A DNA stretch of 64,000 bases from Gorsachius magnificus (lineage: Eukaryota; Chordata; Aves; Pelecaniformes; Ardeidae): assembly GCA_034008185.1 (NCBI GenBank), contig CM067082.1:88473684-88537683 (forward strand). Reading direction: 5' to 3'. Of this stretch, positions 32,655-44,600 are shown in pieces (position 1 is the stretch's first letter; every line of letters begins with the position of its first letter). A model generated the notes under the pieces. That model did no database searches. It saw only the letters and a list, made by a program, of their open reading frames with translations, and was not told the origin of the DNA. The position numbers and the translations under genes were made by a program.

Positions 32655-35600
32655 CTGAAAGGCAAATAAAAAGGCTCCCTTCAAAGAATATTCTCATAAG
32701 ACGTTGTCACGTATTACAATTTCACTAGGATACACCTGGATATCCTAGATTAGCCTTATGCTAAACATAAACTAGTGTATGTGTTTTCTAAGATCTTTTA
32801 TTTTGCAGAGTGAGTGGTAATCAAGCGCTTTGGTTATCACAAATCCAAATGCACAGAGTTCAGAAGAGAAAAACATCAAAAATACTTTATTTGCATTTAA
32901 AAAAACCAACAACCTCCTGAATTTACAGGCTGCTGCTCATTTGGAATATCCTGAAATCACAAGTGAGAGAAATGGATCCATGTGGCAATTACTCCTACAC
33001 AATTTTTAAAAAGCTGTCATCTCTGAGATTTTGAGATGACAAACTTTTAACTCTCACCTCCACATTGCTTGTTCAATTTTCTGCCATACGATAGGGCAAC
33101 AACATATTGAAGAATTAATATGAGGGCAAAGTGACAGCCCTCAATCTTATATGACCTGCCTTTTTTTAGCATTTAAAGTGATGATAAGCACAGTATTTAA
33201 GTTAATGGTATTGATGTTCATTGAATAGATGTGCGGGTGCCATGTGTCTTCAGTATGGGCCAGCGATTAAGGTGCTGGATTGCAGGTCAGGAAAGCCAAG
33301 TTCTCAAACTGGCTTTGTGACTGATCCACTGTGAGACATTGCAGAAGTCTGCTTCTCCTCTGCGGTAAACTTCCGGAGACAGAGACTGCTTTTCGTTATG
33401 TGTATGCACTGGGCCCACTGCAATAGTGCATTGTCTAGAAAAATAATTAGTGTCTTAAATTGAGATGGTTGGAAATTGTTTTCAAGGGAAAGGCTTATTC
33501 CTATCACAAGAGATGGCATTCCAAACACTGAGAACTGTGGCTGTGCTTCCTGCTCAGCTACTAATTGGCAACAAGGAAAATAATGGGGCAGAGATGCCGA
33601 TCTTCAGAATAGCTACTCTGCAGTAAATACTTAAGCTGCCTCTGGCATAAGCACTTGCTGACAGAGACGCACGGGGCAAGGAAGGTGCTAAAATCTTGAT
33701 GCTCACCATTTCCCATCTGGAACACGGCAGCGTGTGTCCTTGTCTTCTGTGTTAATAAATCTATTAATGGTGGAGCCTGACTGGCACAAATCCCACTTGG
33801 AAAGAAACTAACCCGGAGCCGCTGTTTAGCCAAGACCTAATACCTGCTGTCTTCACCATCTAGCACCTGCGGCTTTCCAACTGTGTGTGCTGGCACTCAT
33901 GCACACCTCATAGCAATGATGCTAGCAGCTGCACACTGCTAAGGGAAGGGCTCCTCCTGCTTTATTTGACCGGTACTTAAGTGAAAGGAACACTGCATTT
34001 CAATGTGTATATTGCACCTGAGCGAACATACCTGGTGGTGCTCTAGCTCCATTTTGCTCTGCTTGATGATATTTTCTTTTTCCAGCAGCTCCTTCTGTTG
34101 CCTTTCAAACTCTTCTTTCCCCTGTTTTGCATAATATAAGAAGACACAGTGTTAAATCAGAACTCCTCCTGAGCTAAATGACAACTCATAGGTCAGGTAA
34201 CTGGCTGCTTTGTACTGGTTTTTTTACCGGTAGTGCACCACTAAGAGCATGGAGAAGAAAAGGATTGTGTGGTAGAGCAAAAGGCTATTGCTATTAGGTA
34301 TGCAACAGTCCTATTTGAAAGCAAGTAATTGCCCTGGTGACATTACTCTTGAACGTGTATTAGCGTGACAATGTGATTACTCCCTTCCTGCACACAGCTT
34401 TTGCAAACAGAAGCATCAGCAAGTCCTACTGGGCCTTGTGCAGACAAAGGTTTTGGGTTTACCTACCTGCAGGTGAACGTAATCGTAGTCATCCATCCAG
34501 CTCTTTTCCGAGCTCTCACTGATGGTACTGTGAGGCTGCTGACCTTTATTCAGGAGTGGAGGAAGGGAACTGCAGTGGTTCTGTGCTTTTTCTCCATGAT
34601 GCTGCGTATGAGGATTGTCATATACATAGTCAGGAGTGTTCATGATGTTCTCTGGTATGTTTTTGAAACGTGAGCTGCTCAACGCCTGTTTAAAGAGCAC
34701 CTCTGCATTGATGCTGATGGTAGTGGTCAGTTGCTTGGCATCATCTGGGACTGTCCTTGCCACCATAACAAACCGATCCAGGTCATCACACTTGTTCTGC
34801 AGTCTGTTGACAGCTAGAACATTCAAAGACCAGTTGTAGCTATTTAAGTCATGACTGGTTTGGGTAAGGATCTGGTGAGAGTCCTCCAGCCTTTGTACTT
34901 CCCTCCTCATTTTGTTTAGGAGGCTGAACTCAGGTAGGCAGGAAGCATTGGCTGCCGATCCTTTTGCAAACTGGAGGTACTCCAACAGGGACTGCTCTAC
35001 CTTATCCACAGCAGTGTGAATTTCATTGATGTGCTTCTCCATATATCCATAAGACCGCCAGTCTGCTGTAATGAAGGCCGTGAGGTTATTGACAGCTGTC
35101 TCTACCATCTGCTGCAGGCGATAAAGCCTCTCTATAGCAGTGTCTGGATCAAGGATTAGTCTTTTGTCCTGTGCAGCTGATGCTGAGAAAGAGGTCTCTT
35201 TTGATGTTGTTGAAGATGTGGACATGTTACTCCTTGTGCTTCCTGTGCGTATCTAAACTTTGGAAAAACCTTTATCCCCTGTAAGCCTTTAGTGTCTTGG
35301 AGAATGGGTGGTGGCACATCATATACACCTTCTCTTCCTTCTGGGATGAGACTTTCATTGAGTCCTGTCTGTTGTCCTGGGAATGCAATTCCCCTTGGGG
35401 TATCATAAACATCTTTTTGAGGTGCAATTTGCTGTCCAAGAAAATGGTTTTGATGGTTTGTAGGGATGTCATAAACACTCCGCTTTTGTGGCACTCCATC
35501 TGGCAATAAGAGGCTCTCAGGGGGAAATTTATTAAGTTCTTTCCCAGTTGCTTTGGCGGTGGGAGGAGGAATATCATATACTCCTTCTGGTCTCATACTG

Positions 35601-38600
35601 TGGCCCACTGGAGATGAAAAATCATGCAAATTTTCCCTCAGGCCTGTATCACTTCGGCATGCAGATGGAGGTGTAGCATAGACCTGAATCACAGAAAGCA
35701 AACCATAAAACCTTTGGCTAGAGTAGCAAAATATTTTACAACTTCCATATGGCCTATAAAGTGCTGGGATGGAAGATCTGCCATTGACTTTCACGGCGTC
35801 AGCTAGTTATCCTGAGTTTGAGCGTCAGTTTTAATATCTCACTATTTAACATTCACCTTGATGCAAGTTCTCATAAGCAGGAAAATCCAAAAAGGCAGCA
35901 AAGATAATGTAGGTCTAATTATCAATTCATACTCCATAACGTTAATGATTTTGATGCGGTGTTTCATTTCACCAGTTTTAACAGTTTAAAAAACTAGGGA
36001 AATCTTTACTGTATGTCCTTTTTCTTCAGGATCATATATGAACTCTTGTTTAAACATGTCTTTGGTCAGACATGAAAATACAGGATCTAGTGGAAACAGC
36101 ATAATACTTACCCCTTTGGCAGGTGGTATGTCATAGACTCCTAAACCTTTTGCTTCTCCCATGGGAACTGGAAGTGCAGACCCCTTAACTGATGTGGGGG
36201 GAATGTCATAGATCTAAAGAAAGAACAAATTGGTTACTGAAACAAGGCACCTCAGAAAAGCTCTGATCTCAGATGAGTTTTCTTGGTTTCTGTGTTTCCT
36301 CTCAAACAGCCTGAGGATGATCAGAGCCCCTCAACTTTGTTTCATATGTGAGAGCTGCTTGGATTTGCCTGATATTTTTGACAGTTAGGAGGAAATGCAC
36401 TTTGCTAGGTACCCTCTGGGCAACTGTGTGGATGGCAGGCTGCAGAGATGAAGTCACGGCTGGCTTCCATCCTGAGAGTTAAATCAAGGCCAGTCTATTA
36501 CAGATACCTGCTGGGGTGAACAGGGGAGCAGTACATTCATGTGACCAGAACTGATCACACCTTTACTGATAAGAGATTGGAGGGATTGAGGAATAAGCTT
36601 GTACTAATACACACTAAACCCTCTGAAACTAAGGCTGCCCCTGTCAGCATTGCTTATCTGCTTTATTGGGTGCAGTGTGAGCTGTCTTATTAGCAGAAAG
36701 CAGTGCTGTCAGATGTTTCAAGTGTCCTGCTTGGTGGCATGTCTTAGATTACAGGGGGTTCTGTGTATGGTCTATGGCCACTGTCTGAATGTCTCTTAAC
36801 CCAGACTTCCCAACAGTTCCAGCCATTTGGTGTCAGTCTGTGCTATGTATTGTTGGGCTTCAATGTTGTTCCCTAGAGGAGCTGCTCTGCCAAAGAGCCA
36901 CAGACAGATGCAGGGTGTTGAGTTACAGGTCCTGCAAGCATCCACTCTAGATGTCTGTGGTCTTGGGGATTGAATGCTAAGGGTGTTCCCCAGAACAAAG
37001 ATGTGTTTCAAGTTCAGTGACACGGTGCAGTAGATATGTGGTGAAAATAATTCCCTGCATAATAGCTGTTCATCTAGGCGATAATTTTACCCTCACTGAG
37101 TGAATTACTGTCAACCCTGCGACAACAAAGTAAGGGAAAAAAAATTGTTCCCAGGCAGCAAGTTTATTCTGTTTAGATATACTCTTTGATCAAAACACAG
37201 AAAACAAATGGGACTTTTGCGTTTGGTGTGTTGCCAAATCTTAGTCAACATCAAATACAACTTTGAAATACTTCTGTGCTCTGTGAGTAAGCCACTGCAT
37301 CTAATTAAAACATATTTTCGCTCTGAAATGAGAGAACTTGTTTTGCTCATAAACTTCTGGTAGAAATTCATCACCTTTTGTGCCCTGTCAATGCTGTTGG
37401 CAGTTTTATTGGTACCTACCCCTTGGAGAGGGCGAACAGGGGGGATATCATAGGTATCCTTCTGGTATTTGGAAGGGAATTCATAAACATAACCTTGTCC
37501 TGACCTGACTGGAGTTATTACCTGTGGGATAAAATAAAAAGAGGAAACATAAGTCTTTGAGGATCTTGGCATGTTCTCTCTGTAACTGCACAGGGTATAA
37601 ACAATCCAGTACGATTAACATTCATGCTTTATGTGGAGATGTTAGTAACACAAGTCTACATATACTTCTGGCAGTTGAACATTGCAAAATTACTATTAGT
37701 ACCTCCAAATGCACCACCTTTCCCTTCCAGGCCAGTTCTGACACGGACGATTGCTAGTGCTACAGTATCTTCTATTTGTCAAGCACAGATTCTTCAGAAG
37801 GTGTAAGGGAACTTGGTCCCTTCTTCCCATTGACTGCCCATTAGCACAAACCACACGATGTGATGATTACACTACCTACTCGCTGAGGTCAGACCTGTGT
37901 CCATTTTGCTCCTTCCACTGAGGTGTTGAGTGTCCCCACTTACTGGCAGGAGCTTAAAATACTAGGTTTAGGCTCTGTGAGTCTTCCCCCTTTGCTTGTG
38001 GAGGTATTTCCCATCTACTCCAGCAGGGTAGTTACTGTGCTCCATAGCACAACATCCTGGATGACTGAGTGTGAGCTGTGGTTTTGGAAATTCTTTACAC
38101 AGAAAGGCTATGCTTAAACCTTCCAAAGCAGGACATTCCTTTTAAGCTGTCTCCGTTTGGTTTGTCTGTATTAAAGGCTAAGAGAAAGGATATGTTAAGC
38201 CATTCTTGAAGTATATACTGCAAGAATAATGAAAAAAGAACTTAGAATTTACATTTTTTGACATTTTCTAAACCATTAACTACCATAATGACTTCAAATA
38301 AAATTTGATGGAAAATAAATGCCTTATGTCTTGGACAGCATCTGCATGGCAGAATTTCAATATAGTGTGGTATAAAAGAAATGTTACCTAACCCTCAGAA
38401 AGAGCTGGGTTTATAGTGAAAATGCTGACATCTTAACCCCTGCTGGTGCTACTTAGCTCTAATAAAAAAAAAATATAAATACTGTAAACCAAAGGCATAA
38501 AATGACAAATTACATGTGACCATACAAGATGTGGCTTTGTGCTCAGATGGGCAGAATTCTATACCAGAGCTACCTAACTGTCTTTAGAAATGTATGCTAG

Positions 38601-41600
38601 ACGTAGAACAGAACAGAGTTTCTGCCCAAGTGCTCAGTAAAGATCCTGTAACAGTTTTTGCTGTAAGGAATCCTAGCATCTTGGCCAGATTTCAGAGTGA
38701 GTTTTGCTTGACTGGGGTCTGCAGGGAAAGTCCCTGATGGTAACCTGCTATCTGCTCACTGCTATGTTAACAGCACAGGCTTTTCTGCTTTTCACTTGCT
38801 GCCCAAATATTGCTGTGTAATTTCTGGCCCTGTACCATGAAACAGTCACCGGATTTTCCCCCTGAGGGGACTGCCACACCAGTTTACAGCAGAGGCCTGA
38901 TGTAGCCCGTGGCAGTGTGCCTGGCAGTGCCAGCTACTGCGCTGGCTGTGTGTGCCTTAGGTGAGGGGGGAACATCCATGCCTGGCAGGCGGCGGGGGGA
39001 AGACTGTGGGGGTTGCAGCTGCTTTTCCTTGAATTAGCATCAGAGGACAGGGAGGAGAGGAACTGGAAGCGATACGGTCTCTGGAGCACTGGGGCGGTTC
39101 GCTGCCCGTGACAGAACTCCTGCTGAATTGGGTGTGGGGTTAATAGGGTTTACATACTTAAGACTTTTTAAAAAAGAATCTAAAAATGTGTTGAATTTAT
39201 GACAGACCGTTCCTCTCCCACAGTCACCTACTGCATTGTAAAAGACATCTACAGACAAAACTTCTGAGAAAGTTCTCTCTTAAGTTACTGGAAGTTTCCA
39301 TAATGGATCACTCCAGACATTATCCCTTCCAGGCCGCTCTCATGTAATACTGGGATTATATCATTTGCCTGAGACACTTCTAACTTGTATCAACACCGCT
39401 TCCTCATGCTTTTTCTGTCAGCAGGGGCTAGTGATCAGATTAGCATGGCTTGCTGTGTATTTTTTTAATTTTTTTTTGGGGGGGTTGGGTGCTGCCAATC
39501 AAACAAACGCTTTCCACCCAAGTCAGAAACTGAGGGATTTGGTTTTGAGCAATGTTTATTCACAGGTTCCTTCCAGGATCTCCAAAATTACAGCTATGGC
39601 GTTGCTTAATAACGAGTGTTCAAAAATGATCCTCTGGGAAAACAAACAAGGCACAGTAAAACCAAAGGGCTGTTTCCTGTATAGTCCATCTCCACGAACC
39701 CTTTTGCTACTGTGAACATTGTGGCATTAGGCTGCTTGCCAGTAAGCCGGGAAGCTGCTCGACCATCCCAGAATAAAAAAAACCCCAACAAAACCAAACC
39801 AGACTGTTCATGGCAGGCAACCTCATGCCAGCCCTGGAAGCGGGGAAGGACTGGTGCACCGCTGCAGTTTAGCTCTGCTTTACCTGCTGATGGTAAGGTA
39901 AAGCCTCCCAAAGCTGGGAGTCAGGCTGTGTCAGGCTCCAAAAAGATGGGTATTGGCCCTCAGTCTGAAATTTTTATAAACCCTCGCCCAGTTGTGGCCT
40001 ACTCCGGAAGCTGAACTCTATCCTAAATCCAGATCAGGAGTCAAATTTGACCAAATCTCTTCCAGGCCTCAGATGTGTGATGCTCCTTACAGTCCCACCC
40101 ATGGAGGAGAAGCTTGATGGCACCTCAGCTCTCCAAGGTTTGCACAGGAGTTTAGAGAAGCGCCCTTACACAGCCTCAGCAATAACTGTCCTACCCTTCT
40201 CATGCCTGAAGTCACCCAGGATACATTGACACCACTCCATGAACGAACTCAATTAAGTCATGGGTCTCTAATACAAAAAAGCGTGCTGATCTGCTCTTGT
40301 TATAGGTAAAAACGATATTTTGCTTTTGAAAAATAGGAGTGCTGGTGGCAAAGCAGATGATATCCTTATACCATGAAGCCTGGAACATATGTGGAAGAGA
40401 AGCTGCGCTCGTGCCTAGTGTTTACGAGAGATCCTCCCTCACTCTGCATACAGGAATATCATGCAGCTGAAGTTATTCTTGTAGCTCATCCTTAGAGGCC
40501 CTTCCCATTTTTCAGAACAGGTTGATATACCAGATGAGATATGAAAGGCTGACGCTACTGCACTAAAGCTAGACTGGCCAGATGAAGGAAGGACTTTTTT
40601 TATCACGTATTTTGACACTTGCATCTTTCCCAGGCTTGTCTAACTGGATGTAGTGGTCAAGCAGGGTCAATCCTTCATTTGGGTCCAACAACCCCCTGCT
40701 CTGGGTGCTTCTGGCTGTTGTCAAAGGAAGTGAGAGGTTACAACACCAAGTGCCTGATTCTGGGCATTCGTGCGTACAGCCTGCCTACATAGGTGACTGT
40801 GGACAGACGACCTGAGCTATCTGCAGGGCTGTGCTTAGCACTGCTCTCTACTTAAGGTGGTATTTATTTTCCAAATAAAAATGCATCAGAGGCTTTTATG
40901 TCTGCTCCTCTTTAAGCTTCTGAAATAGCTATATAAAAGGCAGAAAATATGACTTTAAGAAACCCAGCAACGCCCAAGGTTTGTTGATAACATGAAAGAC
41001 AACTTTTTTCTCCTGGTGACTCAGGTGTATTTTCCTGTGTAGATGATTATTGTCCAGTTACAACGTGTTCTGAGTGATTTCATCACAAAATCCTCTGGTC
41101 TGCACTGAGTACAAGAACATTTCCTGTTGTACCTCTACTCCTCTTCCCTTCCAACACTTCTCATTAGGTTAAATATCCCTCTGGACTGCTTGTTCCTAGT
41201 CAATTCAGAGAAGCTGCTCATCACCAAAACACATCCTGAGCAAACGTTTTGAACAGTAATTAAAAGAATACCCATACTACTTGATGAAGTGAAAATGTGG
41301 AGCATTTGTTCTGACTTTCATGACCCCAGGTCACACTGCTGCTTTTGTATGGGGAAAAGGGAGGTAGCTGGGTTGGTGAAGTACAAAAGCTACCAAACCC
41401 ACTATTTTTAGAGCTTTTCATTTCAAGTATTCACCCACAAATATATTTAATGAACTTGCTGCTTCTGAATTAGTTGCTCAGACTTTTCAATGCATTGTTG
41501 AACCATTTGTTTATGGCTTTGAATGGCTGATGGCAGTTTAGTCTTGAAGATGGACTTCAGAAGGAAGGAGATGGGCTGCAAAAGAAAAGTACCCCTTCTC

Positions 41601-44600
41601 CCACTTCTGGAACAGGGATAGTACCCCCCTCTGGTACTTAGGAATTTACTTCCTAACAAACGTCACTGAACTTCAGACCTCATGAGGATTCTTTTACTTC
41701 TTCTCTTTTAAGAATGCCTGTGGTCATCCGAGTTTAAATAATCCTGCATTTCAAACTAGCAATTTTCTTTGTTTACACGTTAAAGGAAACAGATGGTGTT
41801 CCCACAAACTATCTAGCCCAACATTCTCAAAACATCGTTAACCACTTAATCCATGCAGAGCAACTAACGGGGACCAGGTTTGGCTCTGGTGAAACATGTA
41901 ATGAGCCTATTTCAAACTTTCAGTACTGCAAAACAAAGACAATTGAGCAGAAAGTTTGTTCTGTTCTTGCTGAAGACCATGCTCTTCCAAAAGCAATTAC
42001 TTCTGTCTTTTCCATGCCAATGGCATGCTCCTAACCAAGAAAAAGAGCTGAATGTGCACATACTTTGCAAAATATCCAGTCCTGTGGTTCACTGAATCCC
42101 TCTTCCTTAAATATAAGGGGAAAAAAACCCCATTCTATTTCTTCTAGGATTAAAATGGATGTTAGGCTGCAATAGAGAACATTCCTAACTGAGGCAGCAA
42201 GAAGACAGTTCTTGTGCTTACGGCAGATGCACAACACTGTAGTTTTCATTGTTTAACAAGGACAAAGAGCAAATTAACCTACTGAAGCCAACAGAATTAC
42301 TCTGAATTTTTAGCAGCACTGTAGAGGGCAGAATTCGACCTGTTCCCATGGACAGCAATGCCTGGTATGCAGAATGATGGGAAGCAAGCTTTGCTGAGTT
42401 TTACAGGTGGGAGAAATGAAGCAGAGATATGTTGCATCTCTGCAACATCTTGCCCCCCACCCAAACTACAGGCAGACAGGAGAGCTGAAAAGGGCAGCCT
42501 GTTATTTCCCAGTACAGCCTCTTAATCCCAAGAAATCTACTGATGCCTGCTGGCTGCTTTTAAAATAATCAGTGCTTTTTGGAGGTGGAGGAGAGACACG
42601 AGGTAAATTTTATATATTTATTTAAAATCTGGATGAAGAATTGTATTAAAATGTATTTCCTCCCATGATCCTCTCCTCTTCACCCCCCAGGTAACTTTCA
42701 GCAGTTGATGAGCTACTGCCATCATCTGCTGCTAATCTCAGCTTGTCAGTCCTGTATCTATTAAAATCAGCTGTAGCTTAGCCTGGGAAGAGTCTTGCCC
42801 TGGAGGGGAGACCAAGTGGTGGTGTGTGAAATGGGGCTGTTCTAAAGCTTGGTACATGGGGAAAAATGAATCAAAATGTAAGTAAAGGAAACGGAGTGTG
42901 TTTGTTTTCTGTTGTAAAGTATACAAAACTTGAATCCCTACTCTCTTGAACTCCTAGTCCTTTGGAAGGCAGTGGCAGGAGTCATTGAATGATGCTGGAT
43001 CAGGCAGTGAGCCACCTACCAGCCCTTCTTTCTGTTTTGCTGCATGTACTCAGGAAGCTACGTGTGTCTCCTTAAATGTTTTTTCTTGGGGAAAGGTCTC
43101 ATGGCTAAGTTGAACTGCAAGAAGGTTGTGTTAAAGAAAAGAGTCTTTAAGGTAACTTGGGTATTTGAAAGACCCTGGTTAGCTGGATAAAACTCTGCCC
43201 TTTTTACAAAAGGTATATAGTGTTTCCTTTCCTGTCTTTTGTAAGCTGTATCAAGATTTCCAGTGACTGATAATGAATTTCCTGACAGTACTACCTATTG
43301 TATCACTCAGTATTGTCTGCTATAAAAATATTTTTATGAGGCAGTTGCCTTGACTTGTGATATATGATGACATGAACCGATTTTCCCAGCTGCTATTGAG
43401 TAAAGGTTGGAGTTTCATTCTCACACATGCTAAGGATACTCACTCTTCTATTTGGTTTTGTAAGTAGCTACAGGTCTTAGGATTATCAAATCATAACACT
43501 TTATGTTAACCTAAATAATGTATGCACATTGGGCCACTATAAAATGCTCTGGGAGAGTATTTTCCGCTAGGACTGAGCTGTTGGAAAGCTTTTGGTCAAG
43601 GCTCACAAGCTGAAAGAGAGGGGAGGAAGCCTACAGAGGTATTTCTTCTAATGTACCAAGCTTGTAGCTGCAACTATGAGTTGTTTCTAGTTGTATGAGC
43701 CCAAATGTTTCTGCAAGGCAAGAGGAAATCAACAGACATGACTGTATTTTCTTTCCTGGGTTGAGTTATCAGCTCGTGTGGGGAAAACACACAGAGTGAC
43801 ACTGCTTCTTGTCTTTGATCGGGTGTTGCCCAGTGGATTTTCTAAGAAGTAAGATTCAAGATGTGTGAAGATAAGGATATGTGACAAATAATACCCTGAT
43901 ACAGAACTGATTCATAGTTCTTGATGTTGTTTCTGTCTTCAGAATGCCTGTGTATTTTCTCCTATGTTTTATGTCTATTTGTTGTTCAAGACCTATACCT
44001 ACGAAGATCTGGTTTTCTGCTGTAACAGTACAAGCTCTCAGGGCTAAAGCACATCCAAATGTCACTGATTCATAGTGTGTCAAATTGAAAATGCTTAACT
44101 TGGCAGGCTCAGGGATTTAAGCAACAACTTTTTAATATGGCTATGAAGTGCTTCACCAGTTGATGCCCAGTCTTAAAAAAAAAAAATGCCCCTGTGGTAT
44201 CGTAATGCAAGTAACAAATAAATGAAAATGGCTGTTACACATTCATCCTTTTGAGGTCGTATTATTTCAGCCGGACTTAGGCAAGTTTTGAGTTGTGAGT
44301 CTTGAAGACGTAGAGCAGAAGTTGTGAAACTGATTTAAAATAAAAAATGTGAAACCACGACCTGGCCTTGATTCAAATCTTCAACTGCTGGTGATATGGG
44401 TATAGCCAACTGTTCTGCAACTAAACCTAATTCTGACTTTTCAACTTCTGGTGTGACCCTTTCCATTAACCAGCACACAGAAGTGGGTTCATTACACTGT
44501 TTCTCAGTTTGTATTTTTCCTACATCTAAAGTGCAGGTTTATTGGTTTTCCAAACTACTTTTTTCTTTTTTAAATCTATGGAGTTACATAAATGACCTAA

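Noticed and set aside
33015..33041. Hairpin with 9-bp arms (tgtcatctc / gagatgaca)
   Set aside because: Short arms with a 9-base loop in AT-rich intron sequence are expected by chance at this window size.
42200..42249. Possible small signal-peptide exon (MKTTVLCIC with a GTAAGC donor) upstream of the exon-like ORF at 41447-41575
   Set aside because: The splice phase does not match the 41575 acceptor frame and the hydrophobic stretch is too short for a signal peptide.
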